Source of the DNA: Dysgonomonas sp. BGC7
Lineage (GTDB): Bacteria > Bacteroidota > Bacteroidia > Bacteroidales > Dysgonomonadaceae
DNA length: 64,000 nucleotides
Reading direction: 5' to 3'
NCBI RefSeq assembly: GCF_001261735.1
Contig: NZ_CVRP01000011.1
Location: 62,001-126,000 of the forward strand
Positions 49,618-60,162 of the stretch are shown here, in pieces (the first letter of the stretch is position 1; the number at the start of each line of letters is the position of its first letter). A program made the position numbers and the translations under genes. The notes beneath the pieces were generated by a model. The model was not told where the DNA came from. It saw only the letters and a program-made list of their open reading frames with translations, and did no database searches.

Positions 49618-52600
49618 ATGAAAAAAAAGCGAATGTTATTTAAAACTATTCTCCTCTTTTTATTCATTTTCTCAACCTCCACTTTAAGCGCACAAGTGCT
49701 TATCACCGGTCAGGTAGTAGATGAAAAAGGAGAAACTCTCATAGGTGTTACTATAAAAGTAAAAAATGATGAGAAAAAGGGTACTGTAACTGATATAGAC
49801 GGAAAATTCAGTATCAGCGTAGCTAAGAAAACCGATATACTGATGTTTTCATACGTTGGATATACCCCATTAGAAAAACAAGTAACCCCAGCAAAACCGA
49901 TGTCTATAGCAATGGTAGAAGATTCCAAATTTTTGGATGAAGTTGTGGTTATAGGTTATCAGAATATCCGCAGACGCGACCTTACAGGATCTGTAGCCAA
50001 AGCAAATCTGGATGATATGCTCAAAGCCCCTGTTCCTAGTTTCGACCAAGCCTTGGCCGGACGTCTTGCAGGTGTTCAGGTTTCGTCTTCGGAAGGTACT
50101 CCCGGAGGAACTATGAATATAGTTATTCGAGGTAATAACTCAATCACACAAGAGAATTCTCCGTTATATGTTATTGATGGCTTTCCGGTAGAAGATCCAA
50201 CAGTTAGTGCATCTATCAACCCTAACGACATAGAATCTATCGATGTCTTAAAAGATGCATCAGCCACAGCTATTTATGGAGCTCGTGGAGCTAATGGTGT
50301 GATTATGATTACCACGAAGAAAGGGAAAGTAGGAGCACCTCAAATCAATTACGATTTCAGTGCAGGAGTACAATGGTTATCCAACAAAATAAAGATGATG
50401 GATGCCTATGAGTTTGTAAAACTTCAGTCGGAAATATATACAACAGCAGAAATGTCAGGAAATTTTGGTTATTACCAAACTTACGAAGGACATACTTATT
50501 CTCTCGAAGACTATCGCAATGTTCCTCAATACGACTGGCAAGACAAAATATTTCGCGATGCCTGGCAACAGAGCCACAATCTGTCAGTCACAGGAGGAAC
50601 TACAGAAGCCAGATATAATGCTTCTCTATCGTACTTTGACCAAAATGGTATAGTTTTGAGATCTAACTATAATAAGATGCAAGGACGACTTGGGTTTAAC
50701 GTAAGAAAGAAAAAACTTAACACAAACCTATCAGTCAATTACAACAGATCGGTAACCACAGGAGCAAGCCCTTCGCAGAACTCATATAGCGGGATGAACA
50801 ACCTCTTTTATAGTGTATGGGGATATCGCCCGGTAACTCAACCAAGTACACCTTTGTCAAGCCTGCTAGACAATATTAGGGATGAGGGCATAGAAACAGT
50901 AAACGATTATCGTTTCAATCCTATTATGTCTCTTCAAAATGACTATCGGAAAAACTATATAACTTATCTACAGTTTAACGGTTTTGCCGAATACGAAATA
51001 ATAAACAACCTCAGACTAAAAGTTTCGGGAGGATATACCACAGACAACAGACGTGGCGAAACATTCAACAACTCTAAAACCCGCTATGGATATCCAGGAT
51101 CGACCAGTGGAGTGAATGCAACACTTACAACTTCAGAAAAGGCTACGTGGCTGAATGAAAATACCATATCTTATAGCAAGACATTCAACAAAAAGCATAA
51201 TATAAACGGAGTAGCAGGTATTACTGCACAAGAATCCTTATATAAATACAACAGCGTATCGACAATACAAATTCCTTACGAGTCTCTTGGTATGGCAGGT
51301 ATGGATCAAGGAACACCAAGTATCATAGATGCTGTTATACAAAGTGAGTCACTATTATCTTATTTAGGCAGATTCAACTATGACTATGCTTCTAAATATT
51401 ATCTTACAGCATCGTTTCGTGCCGACGGTTCTTCTAAGTTTGATAAAAGTAACAGATGGGGATATTTCCCTTCCATGTCAGCCGCATGGACATTTACTGA
51501 AGAATCATTCCTAAAAGACAAAAAAACGATACTAGATTCTGGTAAATTCCGCTTCGGATGGGGACAGACTGGTAATAACCGTATAGGGGCTTACGACCGA
51601 TTCGCTCGTCTGGATATGCTTTTTGCTACTTCGGGAAATTATACCACACCTAATGGTGTTTCGCATGGAGTATATCCTGTAGGCAATAATGTAAACTCGG
51701 TAGGTGTAGTTCCTATCAGCCTTCCTAACAAAGGATTGAAATGGGAAACAACTTCACAGACCAATGCAGGTATAGACCTAGTTTTTTTGAAAGATCGTAT
51801 AAATTTCACAGCAGACTGGTATGACAAGACTACCTCCGATCTATTGTTCTTTACAGAACTACCTTTATCTTCCGGATACGGAGGCGCAATGAGAAATATT
51901 GGTAAAGTTCGTAATAGAGGATGGGAATTTACAATTAATACAATGAATGTGAATACAAAAGATTTCAAATGGTCATCTAACTTCAATATTGCATTTAATA
52001 CTAATAAGGTTTTAAATCTGGCAGAAAATGTAGAGTCAAAAACAACTATTGCTACATTCGACCAGAATTTCAACTCCACACCAAGTTATATTGCCAAAGT
52101 GGGTATGCCTATCGGCATGATGTACGGATACTTGTATGATGGTACGTATAAATTGGAAGAGTTCGATTATGTAGGAGGGAACTATATATTAAAACCGGGA
52201 ATAGCTAATTATTCGTCAGAAGCTAATACTCAACCCGGATATCCTAAATATCGTGATATAAACGGAGATGGGGTTATTGACTCTAACGACCGTACTATTA
52301 TCGGACGTGGAGATCCTAAGCATATTGGAGGTTTCACAAACAACTTTGAGTATAAGGGCTTCGACTTAAGTGTTTTCCTACAATGGAGTTACGGAAATGA
52401 TATATTAAATGCGAATCGTTTGATGTTCGAAAACGGGTTCAATAAGAAAAAAGACTTAAATCAGTTTGCTTCTTATGCCAATCGTTGGACATTCGACAAT
52501 CCGAATAGTGATATTCCTCGAGTAAGCTCATCTTCTTCCAATTTGGTTATGTCTTCACGTATAGTCGAAGACGGATCGTATCTTCGTATCAAAACTATAG

Positions 52601-52815
52601 CACTAGGATATACCATCCCGGCCAAACTATTGAAGAAATTGCAAATAAGCAAAGCTCGTGTTTATGTATCGGCTCAAAACCTTTATACATTTACAAATTA
52701 TTCAGGCTACGATCCTGAAGTATCAATTAAGAATAATGCTCTTACTCCGGGACTCGACTTCTCTGCTTACCCACGATCAGCATCATTCAACTTTGGATTA
52801 AATCTTAGTTTTTAA
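49618..52815 (+). CDS. SusC-like TonB-dependent transporter (right arm)
   Basis: 1065 residues. A signal peptide (ILLFLFIFSTSTLSAQ), a carboxypeptidase-like domain (LITGQVVDEKGETLIGVTIK, GKFSISV), the linker DEVVVIGYQNIRRRDLTGSV, a plug (LAGRLAGVQVSSSEGTPGG, YVIDGFPVED, ASATAIYGARGANGVIMITT) and a barrel ending RSASFNFGLNLSF. It imports oligosaccharides, probably chondroitin or dermatan sulfate fragments given the lyase and GH88 genes downstream. The SusD gene follows after 17 bp. Confidence 0.94.
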   Translation: MKKKRMLFKTILLFLFIFSTSTLSAQVLITGQVVDEKGETLIGVTIKVKNDEKKGTVTDIDGKFSISVAKKTDILMFSYVGYTPLEKQVTPAKPMSIAMVEDSKFLDEVVVIGYQNIRRRDLTGSVAKANLDDMLKAPVPSFDQALAGRLAGVQVSSSEGTPGGTMNIVIRGNNSITQENSPLYVIDGFPVEDPTVSASINPNDIESIDVLKDASATAIYGARGANGVIMITTKKGKVGAPQINYDFSAGVQWLSNKIKMMDAYEFVKLQSEIYTTAEMSGNFGYYQTYEGHTYSLEDYRNVPQYDWQDKIFRDAWQQSHNLSVTGGTTEARYNASLSYFDQNGIVLRSNYNKMQGRLGFNVRKKKLNTNLSVNYNRSVTTGASPSQNSYSGMNNLFYSVWGYRPVTQPSTPLSSLLDNIRDEGIETVNDYRFNPIMSLQNDYRKNYITYLQFNGFAEYEIINNLRLKVSGGYTTDNRRGETFNNSKTRYGYPGSTSGVNATLTTSEKATWLNENTISYSKTFNKKHNINGVAGITAQESLYKYNSVSTIQIPYESLGMAGMDQGTPSIIDAVIQSESLLSYLGRFNYDYASKYYLTASFRADGSSKFDKSNRWGYFPSMSAAWTFTEESFLKDKKTILDSGKFRFGWGQTGNNRIGAYDRFARLDMLFATSGNYTTPNGVSHGVYPVGNNVNSVGVVPISLPNKGLKWETTSQTNAGIDLVFLKDRINFTADWYDKTTSDLLFFTELPLSSGYGGAMRNIGKVRNRGWEFTINTMNVNTKDFKWSSNFNIAFNTNKVLNLAENVESKTTIATFDQNFNSTPSYIAKVGMPIGMMYGYLYDGTYKLEEFDYVGGNYILKPGIANYSSEANTQPGYPKYRDINGDGVIDSNDRTIIGRGDPKHIGGFTNNFEYKGFDLSVFLQWSYGNDILNANRLMFENGFNKKKDLNQFASYANRWTFDNPNSDIPRVSSSSSNLVMSSRIVEDGSYLRIKTIALGYTIPAKLLKKLQISKARVYVSAQNLYTFTNYSGYDPEVSIKNNALTPGLDFSAYPRSASFNFGLNLSF

Positions 52816-52832
52816 TATAAAAAAGACGAAAT

Positions 52833-54584
52833 ATGAAAACTATAAAATATATTATATTATCCCTGTTTCTGGTCGTAAGCATCACATCGTGTAGCGATTT
52901 CCTCGACAAGGAACCAAACGGAGAATTGACTCCCGAAACCTATTTTAATAACGAAAACGAACTAAACAGTTTCTTGCTAGGCGTGTATAGCCCTCTTATG
53001 CAAGAGTTCTTTTATGGCAGTTATTATCCTCTGTATATAGCAGGAGGTGACGATCTTACATTCTATCAGCGTTCTACTGCTTATACAAGTATATTGTGTG
53101 CTAATGCAAATAGTGGAACAGCAGATATTACTACATTTTGGAGAGTTTTATACGAAGGCATAAACAGAGCCAATATGCTCCTTGAAGGAGCAGACAAGAA
53201 TCCAGAAATAAGCTCTACTGCACGCGAAAAAGTAAAAGCTCAGGCGCTGTTTCTTCGTTCATTCTATTATTTTCACCTTATACAAGGTTGGGGAGATGTT
53301 CCATTCAAGCTGGAGTCTACCAAAAGTGTAGAAGGGCTAAGCATCCCTCGTACTAATAAACAAGTAATTTATGACCAAATAATAACAGATATAGAAACTG
53401 CAATTCCTCTTCTGTCAAGAGCAGATGAGCTGAATCCGATCTCAGCAGAGGGTAAATCGACCGGTCATATGGGAACAATCAGCCAAACAGCAGCACAAGG
53501 AATTTTGGCTCGTATCTATCTTTTCAGAGCAGGAGAACATTATCGAGACAATCTGCCGGCAGATGCAAATGTTCCTAAATACTTCGAACGGGCTAAACAT
53601 TGGGCAGAGCAAGTAAAATTGAGTAAGTTACACGACCTTACACCTTCATACAGCAGAGTTTTTCTCGATCTGAGTGAAGACAAATATAACAGCAGCGGTA
53701 TGCGCGAAAGTATGTGGGAAGCCGAAGAAGCAGGAAACAGAGTAAACTCCCCTAATTATTCAGCCGGAAGAATCGGGAATACAATAGGATTCGGAAGTAC
53801 TCAGGACTATTCTGCGTCAGACACATACAAAAATGAAATAGGAATGAAAAATCCCGGATACAGCTATAGATTTGCTTATGCATCTCTTAAGCTATACGAA
53901 ATGTACGAAAAGGCCAAAGATACTGAAAGAGGAAACTGGAATATAGCTCCTTACGAGTATAATTACGGAACATCTCCGGGTGCAGGACAACCTGCTCCTG
54001 TCATAGGACGTATCTACTATGATGGAAAACGCCCTGACGGATTAACCAGCGTAGATGGCATGCCTTGTACAGACTACACAGCAACACAAAGCGTTAACAA
54101 AACTCGATGTGCAGCTAAATACCGTCGCGAGCATGAGGTAGTAGCACCAAAGAACAAAAATTACACACCTATTAACTTTCCCATACTACGTTATAGCGAT
54201 GTGTTACTTATGTTAGCTGAAGCCGAAAATGAAATTAATGGACCTACTACATTAGCTTATGAGTGTATAAATGAAGTACGTGACAGAGCCGGACTCAAAA
54301 CACCTTTATCAGGCTTAAGTCCCGAAGAATTTAGAGATGCAGTAAAAGATGAACGAGCAATGGAGCTATGCTTCGAAGGATTGCGCCGTTGGGATCTCAT
54401 TCGTTGGGGGGAGTTTTACTCAAAAATGCAAGACATGGTAAACTATACATCTCGTGAAGGATGGAATAGCGGACACCGATATGCTGCAAACTACTATAAA
54501 GTAACACCTAACTATGTTTATTTTCCTATTCCCGATTGGGAAATATCTACCAACAAAGCTATAACACAAAATACTGGTTGGTAA
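52833..54584 (+). CDS. SusD-like surface glycan-binding lipoprotein (right arm)
   Basis: 583 residues. A lipoprotein signal (YIILSLFLVVSITSCSDFLD), then the SusD fold: LTPETYFNNENELNSFLLGVY, KAQALFLRSFYYFHLIQGWGDVP, and the C-terminal LRYSDVLLMLAEAENEI, CINEVRDRAGL, KDERAMELCFEGLRRWDLIRWGE and YFPIPDWE. It is the surface partner of the SusC just upstream. A middle insertion (about 270-350, rich in Tyr and Gly) may form part of the glycan site. It is followed after 30 bp by a surface glycan-binding lipoprotein gene. Confidence 0.94.
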   Translation: MKTIKYIILSLFLVVSITSCSDFLDKEPNGELTPETYFNNENELNSFLLGVYSPLMQEFFYGSYYPLYIAGGDDLTFYQRSTAYTSILCANANSGTADITTFWRVLYEGINRANMLLEGADKNPEISSTAREKVKAQALFLRSFYYFHLIQGWGDVPFKLESTKSVEGLSIPRTNKQVIYDQIITDIETAIPLLSRADELNPISAEGKSTGHMGTISQTAAQGILARIYLFRAGEHYRDNLPADANVPKYFERAKHWAEQVKLSKLHDLTPSYSRVFLDLSEDKYNSSGMRESMWEAEEAGNRVNSPNYSAGRIGNTIGFGSTQDYSASDTYKNEIGMKNPGYSYRFAYASLKLYEMYEKAKDTERGNWNIAPYEYNYGTSPGAGQPAPVIGRIYYDGKRPDGLTSVDGMPCTDYTATQSVNKTRCAAKYRREHEVVAPKNKNYTPINFPILRYSDVLLMLAEAENEINGPTTLAYECINEVRDRAGLKTPLSGLSPEEFRDAVKDERAMELCFEGLRRWDLIRWGEFYSKMQDMVNYTSREGWNSGHRYAANYYKVTPNYVYFPIPDWEISTNKAITQNTGW

Positions 54585-54614
54585 AACTATTTAATATAAA
54601 AAAATAGAAATATT

Positions 54615-55622
54615 ATGCGCAACAAAATATATTTATTGGCAGCTTATACATTTGCCCTATTGTTAACAGCATGTGATAAAAGGCTCGACGAAGATGTAAA
54701 ACTAGATATGAAAGTAACATCGGAAGAAGCATATAATATCGGAGATACTTTGGTGGTAAAAAGATCAACAGACGTTGTCTTCAACTTCTCAGGGAATCCC
54801 GATTTTATAACATTCTATAGTGGAGAAAATGGTCGAGAATATAGTAAACGTCATCTGACCGAGTCTCCAGTAGACCAAATTACTTCACGACTGGAATTGG
54901 CTACAAAAACACAATATGGCTCTAATGCCACTGTAGCCGGCACTCTGAAGGTTTATATATCAACTGAGTTTACAGGCATGGTAAAAAACAATAAAAAAAC
55001 AGACTCTATAGCTGTAGAAAAAACAAACTGGATAGACATAACTGATTTATGTCAAATACCTCAAAAACCGGGAGGAGCATCTCCTCGTGTGAACGTTCCG
55101 TTAGACCAATATTTAGGTAAGCAACGATTAACTGTTGCATTCGAATATCATACAACAGATAATTCATCAGCTCAACCTGTATGGGAAATATACGATCTTA
55201 AAGTAGTGAACACTCTAATATCGAATGGTATCGAATCCAACATCAAAGCTGTTAATATGGGTTTTACGCCTCTCGATATGTATGCTGTAGGAAATGCAGC
55301 TTATAATACTGTAAGTGACCAAACTCCTGGTGTTTGGAATGTTAGTAATATTTCCAACGCTTCCGATCCTAAAATAAGAATCCACTCTACTTCGACCGGA
55401 GGTATTCTAAACCACGACTGGCTTGTATCTAACCCCTTTATTATCAACGCTCGTACTCCTGATTCGGGTATAGGAATTAAAACGATAACTACAAGACTGG
55501 ATAGCTACAAATATCGTTACGATACAACAGGCGTTTATGTAGTGACTGTGATTGGACGTAATAGTAATTTCGAGTCAACATCGGAAGTAGTCAGAGAGGT
55601 TGTACTAAAAGTAATAGACTAA
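54615..55622 (+). CDS. Surface glycan-binding lipoprotein, DUF5017-like
   Basis: 335 residues with a lipoprotein signal (AAYTFALLLTACDKRLDED). The N-terminal region DVVFNFSGNPDFITFYSGENGREYSKR is the DUF5017 pattern; a second part (about 140-335) is beta-rich with LTVAFEYHTTDNSSAQP and a discoidin-like NHDWLVSNPFIINAR and ends in KYRYDTTGVYVVTVIGRNSN. In Sus-like loci the gene after SusD commonly encodes a surface glycan-binding protein, which fits. It lacks enzymatic motifs. A hairpin (55663-55699) separates it from the enzyme genes. Confidence 0.75.
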   Translation: MRNKIYLLAAYTFALLLTACDKRLDEDVKLDMKVTSEEAYNIGDTLVVKRSTDVVFNFSGNPDFITFYSGENGREYSKRHLTESPVDQITSRLELATKTQYGSNATVAGTLKVYISTEFTGMVKNNKKTDSIAVEKTNWIDITDLCQIPQKPGGASPRVNVPLDQYLGKQRLTVAFEYHTTDNSSAQPVWEIYDLKVVNTLISNGIESNIKAVNMGFTPLDMYAVGNAAYNTVSDQTPGVWNVSNISNASDPKIRIHSTSTGGILNHDWLVSNPFIINARTPDSGIGIKTITTRLDSYKYRYDTTGVYVVTVIGRNSNFESTSEVVREVVLKVID

Positions 55623-55662
55623 CAGTTTTCAAAGTTTATCTTTAATCAGATTTTTTATAATG

Positions 55663-55699
55663 CCGGATATTCAAATCAATGGTTACCTGTTATATCCGG
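55663..55699 (+). repeat. Hairpin between transport genes and enzyme genes
   Basis: CCGGATAT (55663-55670) pairs with ATATCCGG (55692-55699), perfect, extended by A-T pairs; 21-nt loop; no long T run. It may act as an attenuator or RNA-processing site that lowers enzyme gene expression relative to SusC/SusD. Confidence 0.45.
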
Positions 55700-55761
55700 T
55701 ATTATAAAGAGAGACTATTACCCTATAAAAAACTAATTTTTATATATTTGAAAAGAAACAC

Positions 55762-56964
55762 ATGAAAAAATTCTTATTAATCGCAAGTATATCTTTTTTG
55801 ATATTTTCATGCAATACAGACAATAAAACATCAGAAACGTTTACTTGTCAAAAAATTACAGAAAACGTAGATATTGCATCACAACAATTAGGTTTTCAAG
55901 TAAAACTTATCGAAGAATCAGGAAAAATTCTAAATCCGAGGACTGTCTACAATAACAAAATAGAATATATTCCGATAGACGACTGGACAAGCGGTTTCTT
56001 TCCAGGTAGTATGTGGTATATGTACGAACTGACCAAGGATGAGAAATGGAAAACAACAGGAACGAAATATACAGAAGCTCTGGATTCAGTCAAATACCTT
56101 AAATGGCACCACGACATAGGTTTCATGATATATTGCAGTTATGGAAATGCTTATAGACTCACTCAAAACCCTGCTTATAAAGATGTAATTATTGAAGCAG
56201 CTAAATCTCTTTCTACTCGTTTTCGTCCGGCTGCCGGAGTCATCCAATCGTGGGACGAAGACAGAGGATGGCAAGGGACTAAAGGCTGGATGTGCCCGGT
56301 TATTATTGATAATATGATGAACCTCGAACTTCTTTTCGAAGCTTCCAAAATGGCTAACGATACTACATTCAGGCATATTGCCATCAGCCATGCAAATGCG
56401 ACAATGGAACATCAATATAGAAAAGACAACAGTTGCTACCATGTAGTAGACTATGATAAAATAAACGGAGATGTAAGAGGTAAATGTACAGCACAGGGGT
56501 ATGCCGACGAATCGGCATGGGCTCGTGGTCAGGCATGGGGATTATACGGATTTGCAGTATGTTACAGAGAAACAAAAGATCCTCGTTATCTTGAAATGGC
56601 AGAAAAAATTTATAACTTTATATTCAATCATAAAAATATGCCTGCCGATCTTATTCCATACTGGGATTTTGATGCGCCAAATATACCAAACGAGCCCCGT
56701 GATGCTTCGGCAGCTGCCGTAATAGCATCAGGACTGTATGAGCTTAGCGAATATAAACCAGAATATAAGAAAACGGCAGATAAGATTATGGCTTCTCTAT
56801 CCAGTGACGCATACAGAGCAATAGTAGGCACTAACGGTAATTTCATTCTGATGCACTCGGTAGGTAGTATTCCTCACGATGCAGAAATAGACGTTCCACT
56901 CAACTACGCCGATTACTATTTTCTTGAAGCACTAATGAGAAAAAGAAATCTGGATTGTAAATAA
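55762..56964 (+). CDS. GH88 unsaturated glucuronyl hydrolase
   Basis: 400 residues. A lipoprotein signal ([16 protein letters not shown]), then a GH88 alpha6/alpha6 barrel: [37 protein letters not shown] with Asp118, [15 protein letters not shown] with Asp183 (the catalytic pair, matching Asp88 and Asp149 of the Bacillus enzyme), [18 protein letters not shown] and [14 protein letters not shown]. It hydrates and cleaves the 4,5-unsaturated uronate from disaccharides left by the PL8 lyase. The -7-like TATATTTG at 55743-55750 is so near the start that it is probably not a promoter. The PL8 gene follows after 20 bp. Confidence 0.93.
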   Translation: MKKFLLIASISFLIFSCNTDNKTSETFTCQKITENVDIASQQLGFQVKLIEESGKILNPRTVYNNKIEYIPIDDWTSGFFPGSMWYMYELTKDEKWKTTGTKYTEALDSVKYLKWHHDIGFMIYCSYGNAYRLTQNPAYKDVIIEAAKSLSTRFRPAAGVIQSWDEDRGWQGTKGWMCPVIIDNMMNLELLFEASKMANDTTFRHIAISHANATMEHQYRKDNSCYHVVDYDKINGDVRGKCTAQGYADESAWARGQAWGLYGFAVCYRETKDPRYLEMAEKIYNFIFNHKNMPADLIPYWDFDAPNIPNEPRDASAAAVIASGLYELSEYKPEYKKTADKIMASLSSDAYRAIVGTNGNFILMHSVGSIPHDAEIDVPLNYADYYFLEALMRKRNLDCK

Positions 56965-56984
56965 TTATTATACAGCAAGACATA

Positions 56985-59900
56985 ATGAATTTTTGGAAAA
57001 GTATATTTACGGTTATCATTCTCATTGTTCCATACGTATGCCACTCTCAAATAGTGCAAAGCGAAAGACTTCTATCATTTGAAGAAAAGGAAGTTCCGTC
57101 CTTCATCTCATGTAAGCAGTCTGACTTAAAAATATCTGACAAGCACTACAAAGATGGACAAAACTCTTTACAGTGGACATTCGAGCCAAATGCTACGTTA
57201 AGTATAAAAAGAGATTTGAAATTCGAGAAAAAAGATCCTAGTGGAATCGACACCTATCTCTCTACTTTTATAATATGGATTTATAATGAAAATCCGATAG
57301 ACGATTTTATACAGTTCGAGTTTCTTAAAGATGGGCGTAAATATACTTCTTTCCCTTTTCGCATCAATTATTCGGGTTGGCGTGCAGCATGGGTATGCTA
57401 CGAACGCGATATGGCAGGTTCTCCTAAAGAAGGTATGAACGAAATAAGAATTACAGCTCCAGACGTAAAAGGAAGCTTGTATATAGATCACTTACTTACA
57501 GCTGCAAAAATGGACAGACGCCATCAGACAGCCGATCAGCAAGTACCTTTTGTGAATGCAGAGACTAATAGCCATTGGCTCGTAGTCTTGAAAAGATCAC
57601 TATTGAAACCGGATATACAACTGAAGAATGTGGTATCTTCTGAGCAACGAAAAGAAATTAATGAGATAGAATCTCGCTTTAGAGAGCTGATATACACCCC
57701 CTCTTTGTTCAAAGATAAAGACATGCAGGATATACGGCAAACCTATCTAAAATATGACATAAAATATACAGATGGAAAAATAAGCGGATTACCTATCTTT
57801 TTTAGCAGAGCAGCCGAAGCCTACGAACGACTTATCCCTAATTGGGACAAGAATATGATAACACAGCAAGGAATAGAGGTAAAAGACTATTTCGACTTCA
57901 TGAATCGAGTTGCCACAGGATACAATAATGCTAAAGATGCTGAGACAAAAGAAGAATTGAAGAATATTTTTCTCAATCTCTACGATCATATTACCGATCA
58001 AGGCTTTGTATATGGCAGTTGCCTAGGAAATTTCACCCATTATGGCTACAGTTTTCGTAATCTTTATACTGCATATTTTCTGATGAAAAACGTGTTGTCT
58101 CTGTCCGGCAAATTGGAACAAGCAAGACAAACAATGCAGTGGTATGCTATGACCAATGAAGTATATCTGAAACCATCTATGCCGGGAATGGATATAGACT
58201 CGTTCAACACTGTTACAAGCGGACGAATGGCTAGTATTCTCATTATGAACGATTCTCCTGAAAAGGTGCAGTATCTTAAATCTTTTTCGAGATGGATAGA
58301 TAATGGTTGTCTGCCTGCACCCGGACTAGCAGGTTCTTTCAAGTCCGACGGTGCTATTTTTCATCATTGCAATAATTATCCGGCGTATGCGGTAGGAGGC
58401 TTGACCGGAGCAACAGATATGATTTACGTATTAAGCAATACCGAGTTTTCCGTATCGGAAATTGCACACCAAACAGTAAAGAATTCTCTTCTTACAATGC
58501 GTTTCTATTGTAACAAAAAACATTTTCCGCTATCAATGTCAGGGCGCCATCCTGATGGTAGAGGGCAGCTTGTTCCTATCCATTTTGCCCGTATGGCAAT
58601 GGCCGGCACACCCAACAAGCAAAAGGTAACAGATGAAGAAATGGCCGCAGCCTTTTTACGTCTGGCAGGAGACGACTCCAATAGCGATATTCCTGAGTAT
58701 GTACCGAAAACACTTAATAGAACAGAAAAGAGCATATATGAATCTTTGGTAAAGAAAGATATTAAAGCAGAAGAAAATCCGAGAGGCAACATCGCCTTGG
58801 GATATGGCTGTATATCTGTTCAACGCAGAAGTAACTGGGCAGCAGTAGTACGTGGACACTCTCGTTACCTGTGGGCTGCCGAACATTATATCAAAGAGAA
58901 TCTTTATGGAAGGTACTTGGCACATGGCAGTTTACAAATAATGACCGCGAAGGGCAAGGAGACTGTAACTCCCACTACCAGCGGCTGGCAACAAGAAGGA
59001 TTCGACTGGGGGCGTATACCCGGAACGACAGCAATCCATCTCCCTGTAGAACAGATAAAGGCCAATATACTGAATGTTGATACATATTCAGGATTCGAGG
59101 AAATGCTATATTCGGATGAAGCTTTTGCCGGAGGAATATCTCAAAAGAAAGAGAATGGAGCATTTGGGATGAAGCTCCACGAACATGATAAATACAACGG
59201 TTCGCACAGAGCACGCAAATCATATCACTTCTTCGACAACAAAATAATATGTTTAGGTACAGACATCGAAAACAACAATGCGAACTATAATACCGAAACG
59301 ACAATATTTCAGTTAGCAGTAACAGAGAAAGACAACAATTATTATCGGAACGATAATTTACTAAAAGACAATTATATAGTCGATCACATTGGCACGGGTT
59401 ATTATATTCCTAGCAAAAAGAATAAAGACTATATACGCTTCGAAAAGAATTCTCCTCAATATTCCCGAAAGCAGAATACAGGAGAAGAAACCGAAGGTAA
59501 TTGGGTTTCATTAACGATTGATCATGGTAAAGTTCCCAAAGGTAAATCTTATGAGTATGTAGTTATTCCCGGCACAGAAGAAAACGTAATGAAAACATTT
59601 GCGAAGAAACCTGACTACAAAGTATTGAGACAAGACAGGAATGCACATATAGTAAAAGACATAATTTCTAATACAACTTCATTTATTGTTTTCGAAACAC
59701 TGGATAGAATAAAAGAGGGCATTATTGAAAAAGTGGATACAGCATGTTTGATTATGTTGAAACAAGACAAACAACAGACGATACTGACTGTATGCAATCC
59801 TGATTTAGCTCTTTATAGAGGAGCTTCGGATGAGGCTCTCGATAAGAATGGCAAACGAACAGAACGTAGTATCTATTCACGCCCTTGGAAAGATAATGAG

Positions 59901-60053
59901 AGTAAAGAGATTCCTGTTAGAATAACATTGAAAGGCAAATGGAATATAAAAGAAACTCCAAATTGCAAAGTATTAAACAGTACTAAAAAAGAGACTGTTC
60001 TACAATTTACATGCAAAGATGGGAAGAGTTATGATGTAGAAATCACCAAATAA
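56985..60053 (+). CDS. PL8 chondroitin sulfate ABC lyase
   Basis: 1022 residues with a signal peptide ([17 protein letters not shown]). An N-terminal jelly-roll (about 25-200), an incomplete helical toroid (about 210-600) and C-terminal beta-sandwiches make the PL8 form of chondroitinase ABC type. The catalytic segment [14 protein letters not shown] gives His461 and Tyr468, the same 7-residue spacing as His501 and Tyr508 of the Proteus enzyme, and Arg521 lies in [10 protein letters not shown]. It cleaves chondroitin and dermatan sulfate by beta-elimination to unsaturated products that feed the GH88. Last gene of the right arm, with a strong terminator after it. Confidence 0.9.
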   Translation: MNFWKSIFTVIILIVPYVCHSQIVQSERLLSFEEKEVPSFISCKQSDLKISDKHYKDGQNSLQWTFEPNATLSIKRDLKFEKKDPSGIDTYLSTFIIWIYNENPIDDFIQFEFLKDGRKYTSFPFRINYSGWRAAWVCYERDMAGSPKEGMNEIRITAPDVKGSLYIDHLLTAAKMDRRHQTADQQVPFVNAETNSHWLVVLKRSLLKPDIQLKNVVSSEQRKEINEIESRFRELIYTPSLFKDKDMQDIRQTYLKYDIKYTDGKISGLPIFFSRAAEAYERLIPNWDKNMITQQGIEVKDYFDFMNRVATGYNNAKDAETKEELKNIFLNLYDHITDQGFVYGSCLGNFTHYGYSFRNLYTAYFLMKNVLSLSGKLEQARQTMQWYAMTNEVYLKPSMPGMDIDSFNTVTSGRMASILIMNDSPEKVQYLKSFSRWIDNGCLPAPGLAGSFKSDGAIFHHCNNYPAYAVGGLTGATDMIYVLSNTEFSVSEIAHQTVKNSLLTMRFYCNKKHFPLSMSGRHPDGRGQLVPIHFARMAMAGTPNKQKVTDEEMAAAFLRLAGDDSNSDIPEYVPKTLNRTEKSIYESLVKKDIKAEENPRGNIALGYGCISVQRRSNWAAVVRGHSRYLWAAEHYIKENLYGRYLAHGSLQIMTAKGKETVTPTTSGWQQEGFDWGRIPGTTAIHLPVEQIKANILNVDTYSGFEEMLYSDEAFAGGISQKKENGAFGMKLHEHDKYNGSHRARKSYHFFDNKIICLGTDIENNNANYNTETTIFQLAVTEKDNNYYRNDNLLKDNYIVDHIGTGYYIPSKKNKDYIRFEKNSPQYSRKQNTGEETEGNWVSLTIDHGKVPKGKSYEYVVIPGTEENVMKTFAKKPDYKVLRQDRNAHIVKDIISNTTSFIVFETLDRIKEGIIEKVDTACLIMLKQDKQQTILTVCNPDLALYRGASDEALDKNGKRTERSIYSRPWKDNESKEIPVRITLKGKWNIKETPNCKVLNSTKKETVLQFTCKDGKSYDVEITK

Positions 60054-60071
60054 ACCTTATCTTATGCAATC

Positions 60072-60112
60072 AAAAAAAAGACCGGATAGTTGAACTGTCC
60101 GGTCTTTTTTTA
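60072..60112. terminator. Strong bidirectional terminator
   Basis: GACCGGA-containing stem (60080-60086 with 60098-60104, extended through AGTT/AACT) framed by an A tract (60072-60079) and a T tract (60105-60111). It serves the PL8 operon and the convergent dnaB gene. Confidence 0.9.
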
Positions 60113-60162
60113 TAAGCTTTTTCTCTATTCCATCCATCGTAAAATGCAATGAAAAGATAATA

